Position numbers and translations under genes: made by a program. A stretch of 64,000 bases of DNA from Betaproteobacteria bacterium Ga0077532 (lineage in GTDB: Bacteria > Pseudomonadota > Gammaproteobacteria > Burkholderiales > Ga0077523): positions 1 through 64,000 of the forward strand of contig LNEE01000062.1 in assembly GCA_001464895.1 (NCBI GenBank). The letters run 5' to 3'. The first letter of the stretch is position 1. Every line of letters starts with the position of its first letter. This document shows, piece by piece, positions 19,057-28,182 of this stretch. Under the pieces are notes generated by a model. The model saw only the letters and a list, made by a program, of their open reading frames with translations. It was not told the DNA's origin and did no database searches.

Positions 19057-21458
19057 CCATGCCGCGCATCCTCATCGTCGAGGACGAGCGCATCCTCGCC
19101 CTGGATCTCGAGGCGCGCCTGGAGGCCAACGGCTTCCCGGTCGTCGGCACGACGGCGACGGCGGATGGCGCCGTCGCGCTCGCGTCGAGCTGCCGGCCGG
19201 ACGTGATCCTCATGGACATCCATCTGGACGGCGAGCGCGACGGCATCTCGGCCGCCCGGGAGATCCAGGCCACGCTGCGGATCCCGGTGGTGTTTCTCAC
19301 CGCGTACGCCGAGAACGAGATCATCGCGCGGGCCCGGGAGAGCCTGCCGTTCGGCTATCTCGTGAAGCCCTGCAACACGCGCGAGCTGGTGGCGACCCTG
19401 CAGATCGCGGCGACGCGCCGCGAAGCGGAGCTGGCCGTCGAGTCGAGCGAGCGACGGTTGCGTCTCGCCATGGATGCGGCGTCGCTCGGCGTCTGGGAAT
19501 GGCAACCGGACACCGGCGAGTTCACCACGGGCGGCGCGATCGACGGCATCTTCGGACAGATGCCGGAAGCGGTGACCGACTCCGTGGAACGCTTCATCGA
19601 CCGGTTCGCCAGCACGGAGCGCGACGCAATCCGCCGCACCCTGTTCGATGGCGCGAGCACCTCCGGGATCCACCGATGCATCCGCACCGACAGCAGTGAG
19701 GGCTGGATCGAGGTCCACGCCAAGGTGTTTCCCCAGCAGTCGGGCACCGTCGTGGGGGTCGTGAAGGACATCACCGAGCGCCGCCAGATCGAGTCGCGCC
19801 TCCGGCAGGCCAAGGTGGTCTTCGACAACACGGACGAAGGCATCGTGATCACCGACGCGGCGCGGCGCGTGGTCTCGACGAACCCGGCATTCCTGGAGTT
19901 GACGGGTTACGAGCAAGCGGACCTGAACGGTGCCGACGCCGACGCACTGGTGTTCGCGGAGCCGCATGGCGCGAGCTTCTACGCGGGCCTCGTCCATCGG
20001 CCCCGCGGCGCGTGGCAGGCCGAGGTGCTCTGCCGCCGGGCGGACGGCACGCGGTTCGTGGCCTGGGCGCACCTCTCGGTGGTGCTGGACGGTGCCGGCG
20101 CACCCGGACATTTCGTCTTCACGCTCACCGACGTCAGCGCCATCCGGGCGGTGGAGGCACAACTCGAATACCTCGCCCACCACGACCCGCTCACCGGACT
20201 GCCGAACCGCATCCTTCTGCAGGACCGCATGCAGCAGGAGATCGCGAGGACGCAGCGCGATGGGGGCTGCTTCGCGCTGCTCTTCATCGATCTCGACAAC
20301 TTCAAGGTCATCAACGACACGCTCGGGCACGACGTCGGTGACGCGCTGCTGCGCACCGTCGCGCAACGGCTTCGCGAGGACTTGCGCCTGGCGGACACGG
20401 TCGCGCGGCTGGGCGGCGACGAGTTCACCGTCGTCGTGGGCCGCGCGGACGACGCCGCCTCGGTGGCACTGCTCGGGCACAAGCTTCTGGAGTCCGTGGC
20501 CCGCCCGATGAACCTCGGCAGCGAGACCGTGACGATCACCGCCAGCATCGGCGTCGCATTCTTCCCGACCGACGGCGAGGACTCGCAGTCGCTGCTGAAG
20601 GCGGCCGACAGCGCCATGTACCACGCGAAGGGCGAGGGCCGGAACGGCGTGGCCTTCTACGCCGAGGACATGTCCGAGCGCGCCAGCGAGCGCCTCGCGA
20701 TCGACCAGGGCCTGCGCGTGGCGCTGGCCTCGTCGCAACTCGCCCTGCACTTCCAGCCGGTGGTGGAGCTCGGCACGGGCCGCGTCGTCGGCGCCGAGGT
20801 GCTGCTGCGCTGGCGTCACCCGGTGCACGGGATGATCTCGCCGGCGCGCTTCATCCCGGTGGCCGAACAGAGTTCGCTCATCGACCAGATCGGCGCGTGG
20901 GTGCTCGACGCCGCCGTGCGCCAGGCCCGCGAATGGGACGCCCAGGGCCTGCATCCGTTCCGGCTGGCGGTGAACGTGTCGACGCGCCAGTTCGTGCGCG
21001 ATGGCCTGGAGACCGTGGTGCGCGACGTGATCGCGCGCCACGGCATGCCGAACGGTGGGCTCGAACTCGAGATCACCGAAAGCGCCCTGCAGGCCGTGGA
21101 CCGCAGCCGCCCGCTGCTGCTCGCGCTGCGCCAGCTCGGCGTGCAGCTCGCGATCGACGACTTCGGCACCGGCTTCTCGTCGCTCAGCCTGCTGCAGCAC
21201 CTGCCCATCGACCGTCTGAAGATCGACCGCAGCTTCATCTCAGCGCTGTCGGAGCGCAGCAGCAGCCTCGCGATCGTCCGCGCCGTCGTCGGCCTCGGCC
21301 ACACGCTGGGCCTGCGCGTGGTCGCCGAAGGCGTCGAGACCACCGAGCAGCTCGCGCTGCTGCGGCACACCGGCTGCGAGGACGCACAGGGCTACTACGT
21401 CTGCCATCCGTTGCCGGCGGACGAGTTCGCGGAATGGCTGCGGGGGCGGCGAGTGTAG
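19053..21458 (+). CDS. Response regulator with PAS, GGDEF and EAL domains (c-di-GMP turnover)
   Basis: 801 residues; ATG at 19053 in an ATGA overlap with the kinase gene. Order: receiver domain (about 1-120; VEDERI, phospho-Asp in DVILMDIHLDG, Lys in LVKPCN), two PAS domains (about 130-365), GGDEF (about 375-540) and EAL (about 550-795). The cyclase motif is intact (RLGGDEFTVVV), and an RxxD inhibition site (RLAD) lies five residues before it. The phosphodiesterase motif reads EVLLRW, with LEITES, DDFGTGFSSL and VVAEGVET conserved. It may both make and break cyclic-di-GMP, gated by phosphorylation from the adjacent kinase. Confidence 0.9.
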   Translation: MTMPRILIVEDERILALDLEARLEANGFPVVGTTATADGAVALASSCRPDVILMDIHLDGERDGISAAREIQATLRIPVVFLTAYAENEIIARARESLPFGYLVKPCNTRELVATLQIAATRREAELAVESSERRLRLAMDAASLGVWEWQPDTGEFTTGGAIDGIFGQMPEAVTDSVERFIDRFASTERDAIRRTLFDGASTSGIHRCIRTDSSEGWIEVHAKVFPQQSGTVVGVVKDITERRQIESRLRQAKVVFDNTDEGIVITDAARRVVSTNPAFLELTGYEQADLNGADADALVFAEPHGASFYAGLVHRPRGAWQAEVLCRRADGTRFVAWAHLSVVLDGAGAPGHFVFTLTDVSAIRAVEAQLEYLAHHDPLTGLPNRILLQDRMQQEIARTQRDGGCFALLFIDLDNFKVINDTLGHDVGDALLRTVAQRLREDLRLADTVARLGGDEFTVVVGRADDAASVALLGHKLLESVARPMNLGSETVTITASIGVAFFPTDGEDSQSLLKAADSAMYHAKGEGRNGVAFYAEDMSERASERLAIDQGLRVALASSQLALHFQPVVELGTGRVVGAEVLLRWRHPVHGMISPARFIPVAEQSSLIDQIGAWVLDAAVRQAREWDAQGLHPFRLAVNVSTRQFVRDGLETVVRDVIARHGMPNGGLELEITESALQAVDRSRPLLLALRQLGVQLAIDDFGTGFSSLSLLQHLPIDRLKIDRSFISALSERSSSLAIVRAVVGLGHTLGLRVVAEGVETTEQLALLRHTGCEDAQGYYVCHPLPADEFAEWLRGRRV

Positions 21459-21466
21459 GACTGACC

Positions 21467-21489
21467 CGCGCCGCTCAGCCCGCGGCGCG
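21467..21489. terminator. Hairpin between convergent genes
   Basis: A seven-base stem, CGCGCCG with CGGCGCG, overlaps the end of the minus-strand gene and lies just after the plus-strand stop. No T-tract follows. It may act in both directions, but in such GC-rich DNA the stem could be chance. Confidence 0.3.
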
Positions 21490-23265
21490 CTCCGCGATCA
21501 ACGTCTCGAAATGCCGTTCCGCCGCGCGCATGAAGAGCGCGGGCGAGCACAGCGGCGAGACGCGGAGCTGGTCGCGCAGGCTGTGCCGCAGGCGGTCGAG
21601 TGCGGGGATGTCCCCGGCGAGGCGCGCCGCGATGTCGACGTAGGCCTCGGTGTCGTGCCCCACGAGTTCCGGCAGCCCCGCGGCGTGGAGATGCGCGGTG
21701 GTGTGGTTCGATGCGAAACGGGTGCCGCGCAGCGTGACCACCGGCACGCCCATCCAGAGCGCGTCACAAGTCGTCGCACCGCCCGAGAACGGCATCGGGT
21801 CGAGGGCGATGTCGATGTCCGCGTACTCGGCGAGCATCGCCTCGTGCGGCGAGGCGTCCCGGAAGATCACCCGCTCCGGTGCGATGTCGCGACGGGCGAA
21901 CTCGCTCAGGATGCGGTCGCGTGCGAACCCGTGGGTCGCGTGCCGCCACTTGATGAGGAGCCGCGCGTCGGGGACGCGATGCAGCAGGTCAGACCATGCC
22001 GCGAGCGTCGTCGGGCCGAGCTTCGCGAGCTTGTTGAAGCAGCCGAACGTCACGTAGCCGTTGCGCAACGCGGGCGTCGGCGCCACGGCAGGCGCGTAGT
22101 CGGGTGCCACGTAGCACGCGAAATCGAAGGGCAGGCGCACCACGCGCTCGGTGTAGCAATCGTCGATGCCGGGCGGCGCCGTGTGCGGATCGGTGAAGAC
22201 GGCGTCCATGTTCGGGAGCCGTGTCGGCCCCTCGTAACCCAGCCACGACACCTGCACCGGCGCGCAGCGTGCAGCGAACGCGGCGAGGCGATGGCCGCCG
22301 GTGTAGCCGTTGAGATCCACGAGCACGTGGATGCGCGATTCGCGGAGAAACTTGACGAGCGCGTCGATGCCGAGCGCCGAGACGTCGTGCCACGCATCCA
22401 CGTGCGGCCGCATCGTGACGGTGACGCCGTCCCCATTGCCGCCAGAGGTCGACAACGCCCACACCTCGAAGCGGGAGCGGTCGTGCCCCGCGAGAATGCC
22501 GCGGATGAAGAAGCCCGGCGCGCTCACACGGAAGTCGGACGACAGGTACGCGATGCGGATGCGCTCGCCGGGCCCGGGCAGCGCGGGCACGAAGCCGGCC
22601 GCGAGGGCTTCCGGGACGCGTGCGGCGATGCGCTGTCCGGCCCGGCGCGCGAGTTCGGAGAGATCGCCCTCGGACACCATTTCGGAGAACTGGCTGACGA
22701 GCAGCAGATTGGTGGCGAGCAGCGGGTTGTCGGGGTCGGATGCCAGCGACTTCTGGAAGGCGGAGATCGCCGCCTCGGTGTGGCCCATCTCCCACAGCAG
22801 CTTGCCGCACTGGTTGTACGCGCTGCCGGAATCGGGCGCGAGCGCGATGGCCTCGTCGACGGCGGCGAGGGCGACGTCGATGCGGCCCGCGTTGAACGCG
22901 ACACCCGACATCGTGACGAGCAGTGCCGCGCGGTCCGCGGCCGGCCGGGCCGGGCCCTTCAGCGCATGGCTGTAGGCCTCCAGCGCCACATCGTTCCGGC
23001 CCACCGCCGCGTAGAGGTTGCCGAGGTTCTGCCACGCCTCCGGATACTCAGGCAGGAGGGCAATGGCCTGGCGGTAGGACGACTCCGCCTCGGTGAGCTT
23101 GCCGAGCGCCCGCGCTGCGACGCCGCGCACCAGCCAGCCGTCGGGCCGCTTCGCCCACTGGGGTCGCGAGTCGTCGAGGGTCCGCACGCAGCCCGCAGCA
23201 TCGCCGCGGCGGTACGCCTCGAATGCTGCGGCGAGCGGATCGCCGGCGACCTCGGCCGTGCTCAT
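21475..23265 (-). CDS. TPR protein with O-GlcNAc-transferase/SPINDLY-like domain (GT41)
   Basis: 596 residues; the start lies one base after the stop of the upstream gene. TPRs fill about residues 1-205. The GT41-like part follows: IRIAYLSSDFRVSAPGFFIR, VDLNGYTGGHRLAAFAARCA, PVQVSWLGYEGPT, YVTFGCFNKLAKLGP and IALDPMPFSGGATTCDALWM are all close to the family pattern, including the lysine after FN that in OGT/HMWC contacts the donor. The enzyme therefore looks competent to add a sugar from a nucleotide donor to protein Ser/Thr (or Asn, as in HMWC). Target inferred: the repeat protein of the same locus. Confidence 0.88.
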   Translation of the reverse strand: MSTAEVAGDPLAAAFEAYRRGDAAGCVRTLDDSRPQWAKRPDGWLVRGVAARALGKLTEAESSYRQAIALLPEYPEAWQNLGNLYAAVGRNDVALEAYSHALKGPARPAADRAALLVTMSGVAFNAGRIDVALAAVDEAIALAPDSGSAYNQCGKLLWEMGHTEAAISAFQKSLASDPDNPLLATNLLLVSQFSEMVSEGDLSELARRAGQRIAARVPEALAAGFVPALPGPGERIRIAYLSSDFRVSAPGFFIRGILAGHDRSRFEVWALSTSGGNGDGVTVTMRPHVDAWHDVSALGIDALVKFLRESRIHVLVDLNGYTGGHRLAAFAARCAPVQVSWLGYEGPTRLPNMDAVFTDPHTAPPGIDDCYTERVVRLPFDFACYVAPDYAPAVAPTPALRNGYVTFGCFNKLAKLGPTTLAAWSDLLHRVPDARLLIKWRHATHGFARDRILSEFARRDIAPERVIFRDASPHEAMLAEYADIDIALDPMPFSGGATTCDALWMGVPVVTLRGTRFASNHTTAHLHAAGLPELVGHDTEAYVDIAARLAGDIPALDRLRHSLRDQLRVSPLCSPALFMRAAERHFETLIAERAAG

Positions 23266-23266
23266 G

Positions 23267-24754
23267 TCAGTGGATCCCGAAGACGTGCCGGCGGCGCTGC
23301 AGGAACGCCTGGTCCGCCATCAGCCGGCGAAGCATCTCGACGTGCTCCGGCTTCGCATTGCGGCCGATGCCGACGAAGTAGAGGTCGTGGACGATGTGGT
23401 CCTCGACGAACGTCCAGAAGCCGAAGCGGCTGTCGAGGTCGATGCCCGCGAAGTCCTCGGGCGCGAGATTGCGGTAGTAGTCCTCGCCGCCGGCCGGCGG
23501 ATACCGGCGGGTCTCGTGCTGCCGCCGACCGTAGCCCGCGCAGCCCACGACCATGAGGCCGTCGGCCTTCAGCATGCGCACCGCATTCGTGAACGCATCG
23601 CGCCACGAGGGCAGATGCTCCAGCGTCTCGCAACTCACGATCGTGTCGTAGCTCTCGCTGCCTGCCGGATACACCTCGGCGGGCTCGGCCGGGCGGCCGT
23701 CCTGGATCGACTGCGCGTTCGGCAGGGCGATGCGGCACTGGTCGAACCATTCCTGCGTGGCTGCAGCAGCCCCGAGCCGACCGATCTCCAGCACCTGGCG
23801 GTTGCGGAAGTAGTCGGGGAGATGCCGCTTCATCAGGCCGAGGAAGAACCGCTGCTCGGACCGGGCCTTGTAGTCGTGCAGCTTCAGCCGGTCGCGGATG
23901 CTGGCGACGATGTCGAGCACCTCGCTGTTGTCCGGGCGCTCGACGAGCGACGCGGCAGCGACGCGCGCCGCTTCCTGCGCACGATCCGCAGTGAGGAGAT
24001 GGCGGGCGAGCCACGTCACCTCGGGCGATTTCAACACCGGCCGGGACACGGTCCGCAGGAAGAGCTCGATGTCCTGGGCGTTCCAGTACATCCAGAGATT
24101 CTGGGGGCCGTGGAATCCGAACGTCGCGCGGCCGGCGTTGACCGTCTCGTGGGCGAAGCGCGAGGCCACGTCCAGCGCCGCGAACCGGATGCCGAACTCC
24201 GCTTCGAGTCGCGGACGGAAGTGCACGCAGATGGCCTGGTCCTCGTGGACGATGGCGTCCTCGGGGAACGACGGATCCTGCAGCACCTGCATCAGCTTCT
24301 TCGAACGCAGCGAGAAGCCGCCATTGCCCACCGGATACGGGCTGAGATCCGCCGGCCAGGGCGCGCCGATGTAGTCCGCGTCGAGGAACGCCGGGTCCCA
24401 CATCTCGGGACGGGTGACGTAGCCGTCCCATTGCATCACCAGCGCATGGCTGGTCGCCACATGATCGGGGAGCTGTTTCACCAGGAAGATGGAGTATTCG
24501 CGCTTGCTGCGGATCTGCGGGATCCGGATCACCTCGATGCCCTCGGGCGCCGGGACGAATTCCTGGGAGGTGAAGAGGACAGCACGGGCGAATCGGCAGG
24601 CGGCCAGCGAACGCTGCATCGCCTGGACGGCGAGCGGCACGTTGACGCAGTCGATGCACACGAGCGTGACCTGCTGGAGGTCAGGGCGGTCGGTCACTTC
24701 AGGGGTCTCCCGGTGTCCGCGCAGTCCGACCGGCCGGTCGGCGGCGCATGACAA
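23267..24754 (-). CDS. DUF5672 glycosyltransferase-like and methyltransferase fusion
   Basis: 495 residues from the ATG at 24754; a GTG at 24697 would remove 19 poorly conserved residues. Residues about 25-235 match DUF5672: VMQWDGYVTRPEMWDPAFLD, DYIGAPWPADL and VGNGGFSLRSKKLM, a GT-A-like fold of uncharacterised transferases. Residues about 305-480 look like a SAM methyltransferase (VLEIGRLGAAAATQEW, YDTIVSCETLEHLPSW, MLKADGLMVVGCAGYG), with a weakened motif I. It is followed immediately by the GT41-like gene, so the two form an operon convergent to the secretion/signalling genes. Confidence 0.8.
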   Translation of the reverse strand: MSCAADRPVGLRGHRETPEVTDRPDLQQVTLVCIDCVNVPLAVQAMQRSLAACRFARAVLFTSQEFVPAPEGIEVIRIPQIRSKREYSIFLVKQLPDHVATSHALVMQWDGYVTRPEMWDPAFLDADYIGAPWPADLSPYPVGNGGFSLRSKKLMQVLQDPSFPEDAIVHEDQAICVHFRPRLEAEFGIRFAALDVASRFAHETVNAGRATFGFHGPQNLWMYWNAQDIELFLRTVSRPVLKSPEVTWLARHLLTADRAQEAARVAAASLVERPDNSEVLDIVASIRDRLKLHDYKARSEQRFFLGLMKRHLPDYFRNRQVLEIGRLGAAAATQEWFDQCRIALPNAQSIQDGRPAEPAEVYPAGSESYDTIVSCETLEHLPSWRDAFTNAVRMLKADGLMVVGCAGYGRRQHETRRYPPAGGEDYYRNLAPEDFAGIDLDSRFGFWTFVEDHIVHDLYFVGIGRNAKPEHVEMLRRLMADQAFLQRRRHVFGIH

Positions 24755-24805
24755 CGTTATCGGCCCCGTGATGGCGCGGCTTTAGGCTCTACGCATTCCG
24801 ATCGC

Positions 24806-25290
24806 ATGGAAACCTCTCCCGGGCCTGTCGGCCCGGGGCGGTTTCCGCGCGGCGTACCAACAAGGGGAGGGCCCCTTGTATATCCCCCCGCGGATGCACC
24901 ACGGACCTCGAATGGGCAACGAACTGTAGGAGCGGGCCATGCCCGCGAAAGCGATGGTTCCGGTCGAGGCATTCCCTCGCATCGACCGCTTTCGGGGCCA
25001 CGGGCCCCTCCTACCAGGGCCACACCCGCTGCGCATGGTGTGCACACCACGGACCTCGAATGGGCATGGTTCCGGTCGAGGCGTTCCCTCGCATCGACCG
25101 CTTTCGGGGCCACGGGCCCCTCCTACCAGGGCCACACCCGCTGCGCATGGTGTGCACACCACGGACCTCGAATGGGCAACGAACTGTAGGAGCGGGCCAT
25201 GCCCGCGAAAGCGATGGTTCCGGTCGAGGCGTTCCCTCGCATCGACCGCTTTCGGGGCCATGGGCCCCTCCTACAGGAACCGTCGCTTCG
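24806..25290. repeat. REP/BIME-type repeat array
   Basis: Non-coding palindromic repeats upstream of the 24754 gene. REP-like cores starting GTAGGAGCGGGCCATGCCCG occur at 24926 and 25186 (260 bp apart). Cores in the opposite orientation (CCGCTTTCGGGGCC...) alternate with them, the paired arrangement of BIMEs. The spacer ending ACCACGGACCTCGAATGGGC recurs three times. The first ~95 bp hold two hairpins, CGGGCC/GGCCCG and CAAGGGG/CCCCTTG, that are the inverted counterpart of the module repeated at 37402-37850. Reading frames across the array are repeat artefacts. Confidence 0.8.
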
Positions 25291-25334
25291 ATCCCGCTTG
25301 GTGGTACGCCACGCAGGCGCCCCTCCTACCGGGA

Positions 25335-26135
25335 CTATCGCGCGCCGAACAGCGTCGGCGCGCGACGGTGCGACCAGATCATCATCACCACGCCTGCCAC
25401 GATCATCGGCAGCGACAGCCATTGGCCCATGCTGAAGCCCATGGCCAGGATCCCGAGGAAGCTGTCGGGCTCGCGCGTGTACTCGACCAGGAATCGCAAT
25501 GTGCCGTAGCCGACGAGGAAGAGCCCGGACACGGCCCCCAACGGGCGCCGCTTGCCTGAATAGATCCAGAGCAGGAGGAACAGCACGACACCTTCGAGGG
25601 CGAACTCGTAGAGCTGGGACGGATGCCGGGGGAGCTCGTCCACGGTCGGGAAGACCACGGCCCAGGAGACGTCGGTGGCGCGGCCCCACAGCTCGCCGTT
25701 GATGAAGTTGCCGAGCCGGCCGAAGCCGAGACCCGTGGGGACGAGCGGGGCGATGAAGTCGGTCACCGCGAGCCAGTGCTTGTGGCGTCGCCAGGCGAAG
25801 AAGGCCATCGCGATGATCACGCCGAGGAAGCCCCCGTGGAAGGACATGCCGCCTTCCCACACGTAGAGCATCCGGATGGGATCCTCCGCGTACTCGGCGA
25901 ACTTGTAGAAGAAGACGTACCCGAAGCGCCCGCCGAGGACCACGCCGATCACGCTGAAGAACAGGATGTCGTCCATGTCCTTGTAGGACCAGCCGAGATC
26001 GGGCCGCGTGCGGACCCGGTGGCGGCCCAGGAAGAGCGCCGCCACGAAGCCGATGAGGTACATGAGGCCGTACCAGCGCACGGCCACGGGGCCCAGCTTG
26101 ATGGCGATGGGGTCGAACTGGGGATGGATGAACAT
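25335..26135 (-). CDS. lgt: Prolipoprotein diacylglyceryl transferase
   Basis: 266 residues from the ATG at 26135 ([20 protein letters not shown]); the longer upstream frame is not protein-like. Inner-membrane enzyme that moves diacylglycerol from phosphatidylglycerol to the lipobox cysteine of prolipoproteins. Family motifs are all present: [23 protein letters not shown], the Lgt signature [14 protein letters not shown] and RHPSQLYE. It has about seven membrane segments. It stands alone here, and REP elements lie just past its stop. Confidence 0.96.
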   Translation of the reverse strand: MFIHPQFDPIAIKLGPVAVRWYGLMYLIGFVAALFLGRHRVRTRPDLGWSYKDMDDILFFSVIGVVLGGRFGYVFFYKFAEYAEDPIRMLYVWEGGMSFHGGFLGVIIAMAFFAWRRHKHWLAVTDFIAPLVPTGLGFGRLGNFINGELWGRATDVSWAVVFPTVDELPRHPSQLYEFALEGVVLFLLLWIYSGKRRPLGAVSGLFLVGYGTLRFLVEYTREPDSFLGILAMGFSMGQWLSLPMIVAGVVMMIWSHRRAPTLFGAR

Positions 26136-26317
26136 GCGGACGGGGCAGCGGAATGAAGGTCGATTATAGCGGCCGGACCTCGCCGGTCCGCGCATGACCC
26201 CATCGACGGCGCGCGATGCCGCCATGTTCCCGATGCGTGGCGGCGGCCACCTGTCGCATACTCGCCGCGGACTCGCCAACTGCCGCGAGTCCGCTCCACG
26301 TCACCCACGGATCCTCC

Positions 26318-27493
26318 ATGTCCTTCCCCAGGGATGTCTCGCTCTCGGCCGTCGTGGCCGGCTTCGTCACCGTGCTGGTCGGGTTCACGAGTTCCGGGGC
26401 TCTCGTGTTCGAGGCCGCCCGCTCCGCAGGCGCCACACCGGGTCAGATCGGCTCGTGGATGTGGGCGCTGGGCCTCGGCATGGGACTCACCTGCCTGCTG
26501 CTGTCGCTGCGCTACCGCATGCCGGTGGTGACCGCGTGGTCCACGCCGGGCGCCGCGATGCTCATCGTCAGCGCCGCCGGTGTGCCACTGGCAGAGACGA
26601 CCGGCGCCTTCATCGTCTGCGCCGTGCTCATCACTGTCGCGGGGTTCTCGGGCGCGTTCGAGCGGGCGATCGGACGGATCCCGCTCTCGATCGCGTCGGG
26701 CCTGCTCGCCGGCGTGCTCGTGCGCTTCGGGTTCGAGATCTTCATCGCGATGAAGACGCAGTTCACGCTGGCCGTCACGATGTTCGCGGTCTACCTTGCC
26801 TGCCGACGCCTGAAGCCGCGCTACGCGGTGCCGGGGGCGCTGCTCGCGGGCATCGTGGTCGCCGGCGCGAAGGGCTTGCTCCACGTGACCGACATCACCC
26901 TCGCCCCCGCCGTGCCCGAGTTCGTGATGCCGGCGTTCTCGCTGAGCGCGCTGGTCGGCATCGCCCTTCCGCTCTTCGTGGTCACGATGGCTTCTCAGAA
27001 CGTTCCCGGCAGCGCGGTGATCCGGGCGTCGGGCTTCGCGGTGCCGCTCTCGCCGGTGATCGGGTGGATCGGGGTGACCAACGTGATCCTCGCCCCGTTC
27101 GGCGCCTTCGCGCTGAACCTCGCCGCCATCACCGCGGCCATCTGCATGGGGCGCGAGGCCCACGAGGACCCCTCGCGTCGCTACGTGGCGTCGGTGGCGG
27201 CCGGCATCTTCTACATCCTGATCGGAATCTTCGGGGCGACGGTGGGGGCGCTCTTCGCCGCATTCCCCAAGGAACTGGTGCTGGGCATCGCCGGCCTCGC
27301 GTTGATCGGGACGATCGGGAACGGCCTCGCGGTCGCCGTCGCCAACGAGCGCGAACGCGAACCGGCGCTCATCACGTTTCTGGTGACGGCCTCGGGGATG
27401 AGCCTCGCGGGCATCGGCTCGGCGTTCTGGGGTGTGGTTGCCGGGGCGATCGCGCTGAAGGTGCTGACGCCCAGGGTCGAGAAGGCGACCTGA
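26318..27493 (+). CDS. benE: BenE-family benzoate/H+ symporter
   Basis: 391 residues from the ATG at 26318 (MSFPRDVSLSAVVAGFVTVL), with about twelve hydrophobic segments across the whole length. The N-terminal VGFTSSGALVFEAARSAGAT and the central PLFVVTMASQNVPGSAVIRA are characteristic of BenE (TC 2.A.46). Members import benzoate or related aromatic acids with protons. No benzoate dioxygenase genes lie next to it, so the substrate is inferred from the family. An aromatic hydroxylase and TRAP transporter lie 3-7 kb downstream, consistent with an organism that uses aromatic acids. Confidence 0.9.
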   Translation: MSFPRDVSLSAVVAGFVTVLVGFTSSGALVFEAARSAGATPGQIGSWMWALGLGMGLTCLLLSLRYRMPVVTAWSTPGAAMLIVSAAGVPLAETTGAFIVCAVLITVAGFSGAFERAIGRIPLSIASGLLAGVLVRFGFEIFIAMKTQFTLAVTMFAVYLACRRLKPRYAVPGALLAGIVVAGAKGLLHVTDITLAPAVPEFVMPAFSLSALVGIALPLFVVTMASQNVPGSAVIRASGFAVPLSPVIGWIGVTNVILAPFGAFALNLAAITAAICMGREAHEDPSRRYVASVAAGIFYILIGIFGATVGALFAAFPKELVLGIAGLALIGTIGNGLAVAVANEREREPALITFLVTASGMSLAGIGSAFWGVVAGAIALKVLTPRVEKAT

Positions 27494-27511
27494 GTGCCGC
27501 GCATCCGGGCA

Positions 27512-28048
27512 TCACACCACCCGCGCGTAGAGCACGGAGTCGATGACCTCGCCGTCCTTGAACACGCTGCGCCGGAGCAGCCCCTCGCGCTCGTAGCCGC
27601 ATTTCTCGAGAACGCGCATCGACGCGGCGTTCCATGCGAACACGCGGGCCTCGAGCCGAACGAGATCGAGCCTCGGCATGATGTGCGCGGTGACGGTGCG
27701 CAGCGCCGCGGTGGCGATGCCGCGGCCCCAGTAGGCCTCGCCGAGCCAGTAACCAATCTGGGCGGATCGCGCGAAGATGCCCAGGCCCGGATCGATGCCG
27801 ATGCCGCCGGCCAGCCGCCCACCCACCTCGATGGCCCATTGCGTGGGGCTGCGCGCGGCGCATACGGCATTCAGCCACGCTTCGGCATCGGCGTCGTCAT
27901 AGGGATGCGGGAAGAGATGCGCGAGGTTGCGCCAGACAGCCCGGTTGTTCGCGATGGCCGGCAGCGCGGCCCGGTCGTCCATCAACCAGTCGCGGACGAG
28001 GCAGGGGCCGCAGTCGAGGTGCGGCGCACGGGCGGCAGGCTCGGTCAT
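27512..28048 (-). CDS. GNAT-family N-acetyltransferase (RimJ/RimL-like)
   Basis: 178 residues. The acetyl-CoA-binding core is seen in IGYWLGEAYWGRGIATAALR, with the Q/RxxGxG/A loop as GRGIAT, and in LVRLEARVFAWNAASMRVLE followed by CGYEREGLLRRSVFKDG, the usual RimJ/L-type C-terminal half. It may acetylate protein N-termini or a small amine; the substrate is not predictable. It stands convergent to benE and divergent from the MipA/OmpV gene. Confidence 0.9.
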   Translation of the reverse strand: MTEPAARAPHLDCGPCLVRDWLMDDRAALPAIANNRAVWRNLAHLFPHPYDDADAEAWLNAVCAARSPTQWAIEVGGRLAGGIGIDPGLGIFARSAQIGYWLGEAYWGRGIATAALRTVTAHIMPRLDLVRLEARVFAWNAASMRVLEKCGYEREGLLRRSVFKDGEVIDSVLYARVV

Positions 28049-28182
28049 GTCAGCATCCGACGAATCAGACTCTCCTGGAGGCGCATCGCTTCTCCCTTTA
28101 GTCCAATTGTCCCATGCCGGCCACGAACGGCACCGTCCGTCGACGGTCCACGGCCGGTACCCTCACAGCGAGCTGCCCCACC

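Noticed and set aside
24785-25560. Several repetitive open frames
   Set aside because: They are translations of REP/BIME palindromes repeated in the other array (36947-37850), not conserved proteins.
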